From: an uncultured Lachnospiraceae bacterium
Lineage (GTDB): Bacteria > Bacillota > Clostridia > Lachnospirales > Lachnospiraceae
NCBI GenBank assembly: GCA_945643825.1
Contig: CALZEZ010000115.1
Span: 1 to 5,456 of the forward strand
Length of the DNA stretch: 5,456 bases
Reading direction: 5' to 3'
Shown here: positions 1 through 5,430 of the stretch, one piece after another
Layout of the letters: each line of letters starts with the position of its first letter
Numbering within the stretch: position 1 is the first letter of the stretch
Notes under the pieces: model-generated
The model's database searches: none
What the model was told of the DNA's origin: nothing
What the model saw: only the letters and a program-made list of their open reading frames with translations
Translations under genes and position numbers: made by a program

Positions 1-1181
1 GGATCAATATCGAGAACCCCTACCTCCGAGGACAGAATCAGGGTATCATCCTCTGTAATCATGTAACGGGACGGACGTAACCCGTTTCGGTCAAGTACAG
101 CTCCCATGACATCGCCATCCGAGAAGAGAATGGACGCCGGTCCATCCCACGGCTCCATCATGGTTGCATAATACTGATAGAAGTCCTTTTTCTTCTGACT
201 CATCGTGTTATTATTTGCCCACGGCTCCGGTATTGTGATCATCACAGCAAGCGGAAGATCCATGCCGCTCATCACGAGAAACTCAAGTGTATTATCCAAC
301 ATCGCCGAATCAGAGCCTGCTGTATTGACAACCGGAAGAACCTTGGACAGCTCTCCCTTTAAGTGCTCTGATTCCATGTTTTCCTCGCGGGCAAGCATCT
401 TATCGGCATTACCCCGAATGGTGTTAATCTCACCATTATGCACAATAAAGCGGTTCGGGTGTGCACGCTCCCAGCTTGGATTCGTATTGGTTGAGAAGCG
501 GGAATGGACAATGGCAATGGCAGACTCATAATCCTTTTCCTGCAGATCCGCAAAAAACGTGCGAAGCTGATCCACCAGAAACATTCCCTTATAGACAATC
601 GTCCTGCTCGAAAGAGACACCACATACGTATCCTCTGAGGACTGTTCAAACACACGCCGCACCAGGTAAAGCATTCTGTCAAAATCGAGACCCTTCTGTA
701 CCTTGCCAGGCTTCTTTACAAATCCCTGCATAATACATGGCATACATTCGACCGCTTTATGTCCAAGCACATTAGGGAAGATAGGTACCTCTCTCCAGCC
801 TAAAAATTCCAGTCCCTCCTTGGCTACAATAATCTCAAACATCTTCTTTGCCTGATTGCGCTTCAACTCATCCTGGGGGAAGAAAAACATACCAACACCA
901 TATTCTCTCTCCTCACCAAGCTTCATTCCCAGGCTACCGGCTACCCGTACAAAGAATTTATGCGGGATCTGTGTCAGAATACCGACACCGTCTCCGGTTT
1001 TACCCTCTGCATCCTTACCGGCACGATGCTGCAGGTTCTCTACGATTTTTAAAGCATTTTCTACCGTCTCATGACTCTTCCTACCTTTAATATTGACGCA
1101 GGCACCGATACCACAGTTATCATGTTCAAAGGACTCCCTGTACAGGGGGGCGTCCGGAACTTCCCTCTTTACTGTAAACAT
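1..1181 (-). CDS. gltB: Glutamate synthase large subunit, N-terminal part (runs off left edge)
   Basis: Glutamate synthase makes two glutamates from glutamine and 2-oxoglutarate in the cytoplasm; this part is the class II glutamine amidotransferase domain that releases ammonia from glutamine. I translated 393 codons from the ATG at 1181-1179. Cys23 in DNCGIGACV is the expected catalytic N-terminal cysteine, so residues 1-22 would be a removed propeptide, as in other GltB proteins. Other family motifs are KTGDGVGIL (61-69), HSRFSTNT (226-233), HNGEINTIRGN (248-258), PWDGPAS (344-350) and DRNGLRPSRY (364-373). The full protein is usually about 1,500 residues, so roughly a quarter is present; the central, FMN-binding and C-terminal domains lie outside. 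The start is fixed by AGGAGG at 1194-1189, seven bases upstream. It is transcribed from its own promoter behind a leader terminator. No frameshift or odd codon use was seen. Whether the cofactor is NADPH or ferredoxin cannot be told here. Confidence 0.97.
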   Translation of the reverse strand, partial: MFTVKREVPDAPLYRESFEHDNCGIGACVNIKGRKSHETVENALKIVENLQHRAGKDAEGKTGDGVGILTQIPHKFFVRVAGSLGMKLGEEREYGVGMFFFPQDELKRNQAKKMFEIIVAKEGLEFLGWREVPIFPNVLGHKAVECMPCIMQGFVKKPGKVQKGLDFDRMLYLVRRVFEQSSEDTYVVSLSSRTIVYKGMFLVDQLRTFFADLQEKDYESAIAIVHSRFSTNTNPSWERAHPNRFIVHNGEINTIRGNADKMLAREENMESEHLKGELSKVLPVVNTAGSDSAMLDNTLEFLVMSGMDLPLAVMITIPEPWANNNTMSQKKKDFYQYYATMMEPWDGPASILFSDGDVMGAVLDRNGLRPSRYMITEDDTLILSSEVGVLDID

Positions 1182-1188
1182 TGCGTCT

Positions 1189-1194
1189 CCTCCT
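1189..1194 (-). promoter_or_regulatory. Ribosome binding site of gltB
   Basis: Perfect AGGAGG on the minus strand, seven bases before the ATG at 1181-1179. It sits within the purine-rich run AAGAAGAGGAGGAGACGCA and fixes the gltB start. It is not part of the leader terminator hairpin, so any control there would act on transcription rather than on ribosome access. Confidence 0.9.
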
Positions 1195-1267
1195 CTTCTT
1201 CTGCTCTGTTGTCATGTTTTCCAACAAAAAAGCGGTTTCGCACTACATACGAGCAATTTTCATATAC

Positions 1268-1312
1268 AAAAAAATCGCAAAGAAAAGCTACGAACGTAGC
1301 GCCTCTTTGCGA
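1268..1312 (-). terminator. Strong intrinsic terminator in the gltB leader (possible attenuator)
   Basis: On the minus strand, TCGCAAAGA (1312-1304) pairs perfectly with TCTTTGCGA (1283-1275), and inside it GCTACG (1300-1295) pairs with CGTAGC (1292-1287). The interior GGC/UUU can form two G-U pairs, so the hairpin is nearly continuous. Seven U residues (1274-1268) follow directly. This is a textbook Rho-independent terminator that works only on the minus strand. It may end the thiT-HAD-CPBP transcript about 100 bases after the CPBP stop. However, a well-formed promoter lies just upstream of it, so it also lies in the first 50 bases of the presumed gltB transcript and could serve as an attenuator. 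Confidence 0.9.
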
Positions 1313-1323
1313 CCTTCTACCAC

Positions 1324-1352
1324 AATATACACCCGAGTTAAGCATTTGTAAA
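1324..1352 (-). promoter_or_regulatory. Candidate sigma-A promoter of gltB
   Basis: Minus-strand -35 TTTACA (1352-1347, five of six) and -10 TATATT (1329-1324, five of six) with a 17-base spacer. Transcription would start near 1317-1318, about five bases before the terminator hairpin. I saw no comparable promoter between the terminator and the gltB ribosome binding site. The region is AT-rich, so a chance match is possible. Confidence 0.65.
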
Positions 1353-1367
1353 TATAAAAAATTTACA
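1347..1367. repeat. Inverted repeat overlapping the gltB -35 element
   Basis: TGTAAAT (1347-1353) and ATTTACA (1361-1367) are perfect seven-base inverted arms around a seven-base AT spacer. One arm coincides with the -35 hexamer, the position expected of an operator. The half-sites resemble TnrA/GlnR half-sites (TGTNA and TNACA), but the spacing between TGTAA and TTACA is 11 rather than 7 bases. It may also be a chance AT-rich dyad. Confidence 0.45.
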
Positions 1368-1370
1368 TAA

Positions 1371-1420
1371 TTGTCAGATAATATGTTAATTCTTTGTTTC
1401 TTATTGTTTTGTCAGATAAT
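1371..1420. repeat. Pair of 12-base direct repeats upstream of the gltB promoter
   Basis: TTGTCAGATAAT occurs exactly at 1371-1382 and again at 1409-1420, 38 bases apart. The copies are centred about 60 and 98 bases upstream of the predicted gltB start. The second copy contains the CPBP stop codon (TGA at 1414-1412). They could be paired activator sites or remnants of a small duplication; no matching regulator is recognised. Confidence 0.5.
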
Positions 1421-1996
1421 TATACTATTCTTCTTATTATTGACGATTCTTTTCAAGGTGATCGTACCAAGCACTCCGGCAAGAATTGCATAAATCACAC
1501 AAAGAACAAGTCCGGTCTGTCCTACAGCAAAGCCATTCCCATTGCTCACAATCCAGGTTGTCAGATTGGCACTGACATGAAAGAGAATCGGCGCTGCCAC
1601 ATTTCCCAGCAGCTCATAGAAAAGTGCCATAAAAATCCCCATGGGAAAGGCAAAAAGTCCCTGTACCACGTTGCCATGATAGCAGGCAAAGGCAAGTGCA
1701 GATACAACCAGCACGATCCTTCGCCCTCGAACTCCTGTGTGAAACAGGAAGTTGAGCCCCTTCTGGACTATCAAGCGAAAGAGAAGCTCTTCCAGAATCG
1801 GTGAACAGAAACAATAAAGCAGTAAGCCCAGCTCAAAGGACTGCGTAAACTGATCCTGTCCAACTTTGGCATAGGCCTCGGATAAAGAGGCAATCTCCCC
1901 AATCACAAAAAGCTGATTTAAGAACAGACTGAATGCTGCGGCAAACAGAATAATACAGATATCTGACAGCCAGCTGTTCCAGTTCACTCTCCTCAT
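1412..1996 (-). CDS. CPBP-family intramembrane metalloprotease (CAAX protease / Abi type)
   Basis: A membrane protein of the CPBP family, whose members cleave peptides within the membrane or act as bacteriocin self-immunity proteins; the substrate here is unknown. Numbering from the upstream ATG at 2002, the three hallmark motifs are present: EELLFR (Glu71, Glu72, Arg76), FACYH (Phe105, His109) and HVSAN (His142, Asn146), the presumed metal-binding and catalytic set. About six hydrophobic segments can be seen, at roughly 12-35, 57-70, 95-110, 112-132, 135-152 and 160-182. I prefer the ATG at 1996-1994 (194 residues): AGAGGG at 2008-2003 is six bases upstream, whereas it directly abuts the ATG at 2002. 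That start overlaps the HAD stop as ATGA, suggesting translational coupling. It is the last gene of the thiT operon. No bacteriocin precursor or prenylated substrate is visible nearby, so the role stays open. Confidence 0.9.
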   Translation of the reverse strand: MRRVNWNSWLSDICIILFAAAFSLFLNQLFVIGEIASLSEAYAKVGQDQFTQSFELGLLLYCFCSPILEELLFRLIVQKGLNFLFHTGVRGRRIVLVVSALAFACYHGNVVQGLFAFPMGIFMALFYELLGNVAAPILFHVSANLTTWIVSNGNGFAVGQTGLVLCVIYAILAGVLGTITLKRIVNNKKNSIII

Positions 1997-2667
1997 GCAC
2001 ATCCCTCTTTCGTCAGATAGGCCTGCAACTGCTCAACCGTATCCGCTATATACACAGCTTGTGCCGCCTCCAGCTCACCCTCCGGTGCGTACCCAAAGGA
2101 CACTCCTATTGCAGCAATTCCATTCATTTCTGCCCCCTGCAGATCAAAAATGCGATCTCCGATCATAGCCGTATTCTGCGTGGTCAGTGTCTCTCCACGC
2201 AGCATGTGAAGCTGATGCAATGCTTCCTCCACAACCTCTTCCTTCCTGCCACGGACACCATTTAGTTCGCTTCCCACCACAACAGTAAAATAGCCGGCAA
2301 TTCCAAAATGCTCCAGAATCCGTTTCACAAACACCTCCGGCTTACTCGATGCAATGGCCAGAACACTTCCGCAGGCCACACAGGCAGATAACAGCTCCTC
2401 CACACCGGGATAAAGCATATTCTCGAAAATACCGGTATCCTTAAATCTGACCCGGTAATGAGAGATTGCCTTCTCGGCATCCTCCTCAGACAATCCGTGA
2501 AACTGCATAAAGCTATCCTTAAGCGGTGGTCCGATATAGGGTTCCAGCTTGTCGAGATCCGGTTCCTCAATCCCCATACACTTAAGTGCATACTGCACGC
2601 TCTTACAGATTCCCTCCTTTGGGTCTGTGAGTGTTCCGTCCAGGTCAAACAGCAGATAAGGGTACAT
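1993..2667 (-). CDS. HAD-superfamily phosphatase, phosphoglycolate phosphatase-like (C1 cap)
   Basis: A cytoplasmic haloacid dehalogenase-type hydrolase that removes phosphate from a small molecule. Motif I is DLDGTLTD (8-15) with nucleophile Asp8 and Asp10; motif II lies in ASSKP (106-110); motif III is Lys142 in GRKEEV; motif IV is GDRIFD (170-175) with Asp171 and Asp175. The helical region at about 16-85 is a C1 cap, as in Gph/PgmB-like enzymes. The length of 224 residues is normal and the gene looks intact. AAGGAG at 2679-2674, six bases before the ATG, supports the start. It begins 15 bases after thiT and ends in an ATGA overlap with the CPBP gene, so all three should be co-transcribed under the TPP riboswitch. 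That context makes a thiamine-phosphate substrate possible, but this family is broad and sequence alone cannot name the substrate; phosphoglycolate or a sugar phosphate is equally possible. Confidence 0.92.
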   Translation of the reverse strand: MYPYLLFDLDGTLTDPKEGICKSVQYALKCMGIEEPDLDKLEPYIGPPLKDSFMQFHGLSEEDAEKAISHYRVRFKDTGIFENMLYPGVEELLSACVACGSVLAIASSKPEVFVKRILEHFGIAGYFTVVVGSELNGVRGRKEEVVEEALHQLHMLRGETLTTQNTAMIGDRIFDLQGAEMNGIAAIGVSFGYAPEGELEAAQAVYIADTVEQLQAYLTKEGCA

Positions 2668-2673
2668 TCATTT

Positions 2674-2679
2674 CTCCTT
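2674..2679 (-). promoter_or_regulatory. Ribosome binding site of the HAD phosphatase gene
   Basis: AAGGAG on the minus strand, six bases before the ATG at 2667-2665 and lying within the 15-base gap after the thiT stop codon (TAA, 2685-2683). It shows that the HAD gene has its own ribosome entry and need not rely on coupling to thiT. Confidence 0.85.
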
Positions 2680-2682
2680 CCT

Positions 2683-3354
2683 TTATTCCACAGCCATTTT
2701 CTTAATTCTCGCCATAGCACTCTTTACAGGCGGAAGTAACAGGATGATGACCGTGATAATCGCCTCAGCAAAAATATAGATTGCATTGTAAACAAGAGAA
2801 TAAGTAAATCCGTTCCAGCCCTCCCATGCATAGCTGCCAAAGAAGATCCAGCCGGAAATCACAGCAAAGACAAAGCGTCCAAGAACACCTGTTATGTATC
2901 CCTTTACCAGGCCATTCTTCGCATTACAGAAGAGACCGGAAAGACCGAGTGCTCCGAATGCCAGGAAGTAGTCCACCACAAGCTGCATCGGAAACAGCAC
3001 ATAGGGATCAATGATAAGCTGCAGCACACCATAGGATACACCGGTCAGGATGCCGGCTCCAAGTCCGAACCAATATCCCGGAAATACGGCAACTAACATC
3101 GACAGAAGTGTAATCGAGCCGCCGGTAGGAAAATGGAACAGCTTGATATTGGAAAGTATCGTTGCAAGTGCCACTGCCACCGCACAGAAAGCAAGCTGCT
3201 TCACGCTGAGCTTTGTTTTCCTGGTATTCTTCTTTGCCAGAGCCACTGCCACCGCAAGAAGGGCAATAAAGGCAACTGCCAGCAGAACATTTCCAAGCAT
3301 GGTCGGGACATACGTAGTCTCGCCCCAATCGTTCACAACAACTTCATACAACAT
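2683..3354 (-). CDS. thiT: ECF transporter S component for thiamine, ThiT (YuaJ family)
   Basis: Membrane-embedded substrate-binding subunit that captures thiamine and works with a shared energizing module (EcfA, EcfA', EcfT) encoded elsewhere. The core resembles ThiT: PTGGSITLLSML (76-87), the loop and helix DPYVLFPMQLVVDYFLAFG (116-134), GRFVFAVISGWIFFGSYAWE (159-178) and YSLVYNAIY (185-193), with Tyr/Asn residues of the kind that line the thiamine pocket. About seven hydrophobic segments are visible; the first (about 17-40) is extra compared with the six-helix, roughly 180-residue ThiT of Lactococcus. At the place where ThiT proteins usually have a His (the R-x-x-x-H-F-I-S-G stretch, from memory of the family) this protein has Ala164. 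The start is fixed by AAGGAGG at 3369-3363, eight bases before the ATG. A TPP riboswitch directly upstream independently supports the thiamine assignment. It is the first gene of the operon. Confidence 0.92.
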   Translation of the reverse strand: MLYEVVVNDWGETTYVPTMLGNVLLAVAFIALLAVAVALAKKNTRKTKLSVKQLAFCAVAVALATILSNIKLFHFPTGGSITLLSMLVAVFPGYWFGLGAGILTGVSYGVLQLIIDPYVLFPMQLVVDYFLAFGALGLSGLFCNAKNGLVKGYITGVLGRFVFAVISGWIFFGSYAWEGWNGFTYSLVYNAIYIFAEAIITVIILLLPPVKSAMARIKKMAVE

Positions 3355-3385
3355 AAAAAAATCCTCCTTTGTTTACGCAAGGAGG
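3355..3385 (-). terminator. Riboswitch expression platform: terminator that contains the thiT ribosome binding site
   Basis: On the minus strand CCTCCTT (3385-3379) pairs with AAGGAGG (3369-3363) over a nine-base loop, followed by A and seven U residues (3361-3355), directly abutting the thiT ATG at 3354. This has the form of an intrinsic terminator, and its 3' arm is the Shine-Dalgarno sequence of thiT. Forming the hairpin would therefore both stop transcription and, on any read-through RNA, hide the ribosome binding site. Confidence 0.85.
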
Positions 3386-3449
3386 GACAACATCGTATCC
3401 GTAATAGGCAAACCTATGCCTGCTCTACACGAATTTTTGCTTCCTTACG
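3376..3449 (-). promoter_or_regulatory. Predicted antiterminator pairing of the TPP riboswitch
   Basis: The conserved 3' strand of the aptamer, CGUAAGGA (3449-3442), can pair over eight bases (one G-U) with UCCUUGCG (3383-3376), which is the 5' arm and loop of the terminator. The two pairings exclude each other. Without TPP the aptamer strand is free to block the terminator and release the ribosome binding site; with TPP it is held in the aptamer. A separate small linker hairpin (ATAGG/CCTAT, 3404-3408 and 3413-3417) lies between the partners. Confidence 0.75.
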
Positions 3450-3522
3450 ACGGTATTATCCGTTTCAAGTAATGAGGGTTAGGAAACAATAGTTTCCAAT
3501 CTCAGCGATGTGCTCCCCTAGC
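3439..3522 (-). promoter_or_regulatory. TPP riboswitch aptamer (THI element)
   Basis: The minus strand carries the conserved TPP aptamer blocks in order: GCUAGGGGAGC (3522-3512), GCUGAGA (3506-3500), ACCCUC (3479-3474), ACUUGAAACGGAUAAU (3470-3455) and ACCGUCGUAAGGAAGC (3454-3439). P1 is formed by GCU (3522-3520) with AGC (3441-3439), placed as in known THI elements. An extra stem, GGAAAC/GUUUCC with a UAUU loop (3497-3482), matches the optional stem between CUGAGA and ACCC. It binds thiamine pyrophosphate in the nascent mRNA and here should shut down thiT, the HAD gene and the CPBP gene when TPP is high. Confidence 0.97.
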
Positions 3523-3542
3523 TTGTTATTTGATTCGTGTAT

Positions 3543-3571
3543 ACTATATCGGAATGCATCCTTCTTGTCAA
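3543..3571 (-). promoter_or_regulatory. Sigma-A promoter of the thiT operon
   Basis: Minus-strand -35 TTGACA (3571-3566, perfect) and -10 TATAGT (3548-3543, five of six) with the optimal 17-base spacer. The start would fall near 3535-3537, about 14 bases before the aptamer, giving a leader of roughly 182 bases. Its strength fits a system where control is left to the riboswitch. Confidence 0.88.
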
Positions 3572-3585
3572 GAACTATATGTTCT
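3571..3585. repeat. Small palindrome just upstream of the thiT -35
   Basis: AGAAC (3571-3575) and GTTCT (3581-3585) are inverted around a five-base AT spacer, abutting the -35 element and lying ten bases past the GH31 stop codon. It could be an operator for a second layer of control, or a weak 3' hairpin of the GH31 mRNA; no U-tract follows, so it is not a convincing terminator. Confidence 0.4.
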
Positions 3586-3594
3586 GCGGTACTA

Positions 3595-5430
3595 TTACGG
3601 GCGAATATATGTAATAGTAAATTCCTGATTTAATTTTCGGTCTCCGCTCACCTGATTTATCCGCACCTGATGATCCGTTTCTGAATAATCCAGCTGCAGC
3701 AAGGTATACTCGCCCTGTTCAAAGCCATAGCCATCCCCGGCATCATTGTAAAGGACGAAATGCCCATCTGCTCCGGTAAAGACAAGAAGCTCCTCCACCT
3801 CACCAGACTTCTGATCCGCATATGAAATCGGTGCAGAGCAGGGAATGATCGCGCCTGCCTTTACAAACAGCGGCATAACCTCAAGCGGCGCCTCAGCCAG
3901 AATCGTCTGTCCGCCCTCATAGTAGGTATGACTCCAGTAATCGTACCACCCATTTCCCTTCGGCAGGTATACCTCCCTATACTTTGGTATCCCCAAGAGC
4001 TTCTCTCCATTTGGTCCGTAATACATCGGCTGGCAAACCGGAGCCACAAGAAAGGCATCCCCAAACATATACTCGTCCGTGATCTCCAGCGCTTTCTCAT
4101 CCTGTCCGTAATCAAACACAAGGCTTCTCATCATAATGTACGCATCCTTATGCGCCCGGTATGCCAGAGAGTATATGTAAGGCATCAGCTTATAGCGAAG
4201 CCGGATGAATTTGACGATTGTTTCATAGCAGGCCAGTTCCTCCCCATTCCGGTTCATAAACTGCCATGGTTCTCTCGGGGTATCACTTCCATGGGAACGG
4301 AAAATCGGCAGAAAGGTGCCAAATTGCAGCCATCTGGTATACAACTCGCGATATCCCGGGTCATTTACACCATCATTGAAATCCCCGTTCCAGAACCAGA
4401 GTGGCTCTGTACTCTGACTGCCGCAGCCGCGATTCTCGTATTTGTCCTTAACCGTGAAAAATCCACCGATATCAAGCGTCCAGTATGGATTAGCACACAG
4501 TCCCATCTTCAGTCCTTCGACAATCTGCTTTCGAAGGGTATCCCATCTCGCACAGATATCGCCGGACCACAGAATCGTACCATACTGCTGTCCCGACAAA
4601 TAGCTTGATCTTGTCAGATTCACAACGCGCTTATCCGGGATCGTCCGTCGCCAGTTCTCATAGATTCCTCTCGCATGATAGAGTCCATAAGAATTTACCT
4701 GTTCCCAGCGCATGAACTGCTTGGAGCTTTCCACAACGCGGTCATATCTTTGTCTCTCCGGTCTTCTGCTCTCGCCACTCCAGTCAGCATCCGAAAAGGG
4801 CTCAGCATTGTCACACCACAACGCATCCACGTCTGCTGCCATAATCTCTTTCTCGCACTGTTTCCAATACAGGCTCCGAAATTCCTCCTCAAACGCATTG
4901 TAGACATTCGAATTGGGCAGTAATCCTCCTGCCTCCATAAATTCCCTGTAATTTGTCCCATCAGGACTCATATTGGGCCAGATTGACACCATCACATGCG
5001 TGTGCATGGCATGAAGCTTGTCTACCGTGTCCGGAAAATCGGGAAATCTCTTTTTATCCAGAATTTTCTCACCCCATAAGCCGTCCTCCCAGGTAAACCA
5101 GTCCTGCACGATGCCGTCAATCGGAATCTGCTCTCTGCGGAATCTTTCCACGGTTTCCTGAAGCTCCTTCGCGCTCTGATAGCGCTCCTTGCTCTGCACA
5201 TAGCCATACACCCATCTGGGCAGCATGGATGCCCTTCCGGTCAGCTCCTGTAATCCTCCGACAAGCTGCGACACATCCTCGCCAAACAGAATATAGTAGG
5301 TAAGCTCCTGTGTTGTGTCAATCGAAAAGGTGATACTCTGATCCCTGCTCTCAAAAATCATGTCGCTCTCACTATCTATAAAAATCGCATAGTGACCTGT
5401 CGTAACTATGACCGGCATGGCAATTCGCAT
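3595..5430 (-). CDS. Glycoside hydrolase family 31 (alpha-xylosidase / alpha-glucosidase-like), 5' end missing or interrupted
   Basis: A retaining alpha-glycosidase of family GH31, probably cytoplasmic oligosaccharide breakdown; 611 residues from the first ATG. Residues 1-70 are the end of the N-terminal beta-sandwich; the barrel runs from about 71 (PRWVYGYVQSKERY) to 425. The nucleophile is Asp207 in WCDNAEPF and the acid/base Asp291 in LWSGDI; other family landmarks are QDWFTW (109-114), LTRSSY (272-277), YWTLDIGGFF (316-325) and FRSHGSDTPREPW (377-389). A beta domain and a DUF5110-like tail follow. The WCDxxEP and YVQSKERY forms recall the alpha-xylosidase-like subgroup, but substrate is not settled. 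The ATG at 5430 is not a credible start: no ribosome binding site precedes it, and the family pattern continues upstream as YLYQSN until an in-frame TAA at 5449-5451. About 130-150 N-terminal residues are missing. The 3' end is clean, with tandem stops TAA TAG (3597-3592). Confidence 0.88.
   Translation of the reverse strand: MRIAMPVIVTTGHYAIFIDSESDMIFESRDQSITFSIDTTQELTYYILFGEDVSQLVGGLQELTGRASMLPRWVYGYVQSKERYQSAKELQETVERFRREQIPIDGIVQDWFTWEDGLWGEKILDKKRFPDFPDTVDKLHAMHTHVMVSIWPNMSPDGTNYREFMEAGGLLPNSNVYNAFEEEFRSLYWKQCEKEIMAADVDALWCDNAEPFSDADWSGESRRPERQRYDRVVESSKQFMRWEQVNSYGLYHARGIYENWRRTIPDKRVVNLTRSSYLSGQQYGTILWSGDICARWDTLRKQIVEGLKMGLCANPYWTLDIGGFFTVKDKYENRGCGSQSTEPLWFWNGDFNDGVNDPGYRELYTRWLQFGTFLPIFRSHGSDTPREPWQFMNRNGEELACYETIVKFIRLRYKLMPYIYSLAYRAHKDAYIMMRSLVFDYGQDEKALEITDEYMFGDAFLVAPVCQPMYYGPNGEKLLGIPKYREVYLPKGNGWYDYWSHTYYEGGQTILAEAPLEVMPLFVKAGAIIPCSAPISYADQKSGEVEELLVFTGADGHFVLYNDAGDGYGFEQGEYTLLQLDYSETDHQVRINQVSGDRKLNQEFTITYIRP

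Noticed and set aside
205..1090. Several short open frames on both strands within the gltB region
   Set aside because: The uninterrupted minus-strand frame from 1181 to 3 encodes clear glutamate synthase motifs; the others are shadows of it.
1219..1245. Second terminator-like element before gltB (GCGAAACCGC followed by six T on the minus strand)
   Set aside because: The stem has only three base pairs with mismatches outside it, too weak to support a terminator.
1268..1320. T-box or lysine-type riboswitch in the gltB leader (AGAGGCGC resembles part of the lysine aptamer)
   Set aside because: The leader before the U-tract is only about 50 bases, with no UGGNACC T-box sequence, no specifier loop and none of the other lysine aptamer blocks.
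1347..1367. Canonical TnrA/GlnR box at gltB
   Set aside because: The consensus TGTNA-N7-TNACA needs seven bases between half-sites; here there are eleven. It is kept only as an unexplained dyad.
1394..1804. Plus-strand open frame of 136 codons
   Set aside because: It is antisense to the CPBP gene, has low-complexity hydrophilic sequence, and the minus frame carries the CPBP motifs.
1412..1996. CPBP gene as part of a bacteriocin immunity or phage-defence locus
   Set aside because: No bacteriocin precursor, exporter, toxin or other defence gene is nearby; the neighbours are metabolic, so only the family assignment is supported.
3571..3585. Possible LexA/DinR (SOS) box
   Set aside because: Gram-positive LexA sites have GAAC-N4-GTTC; here the spacer is five bases and the neighbouring genes are not DNA-repair genes.
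3928..4608. Long plus-strand open frame of 226 codons
   Set aside because: It lies wholly antisense within the GH31 gene, has no recognisable domain, and the minus-strand frame there carries the catalytic GH31 motifs.
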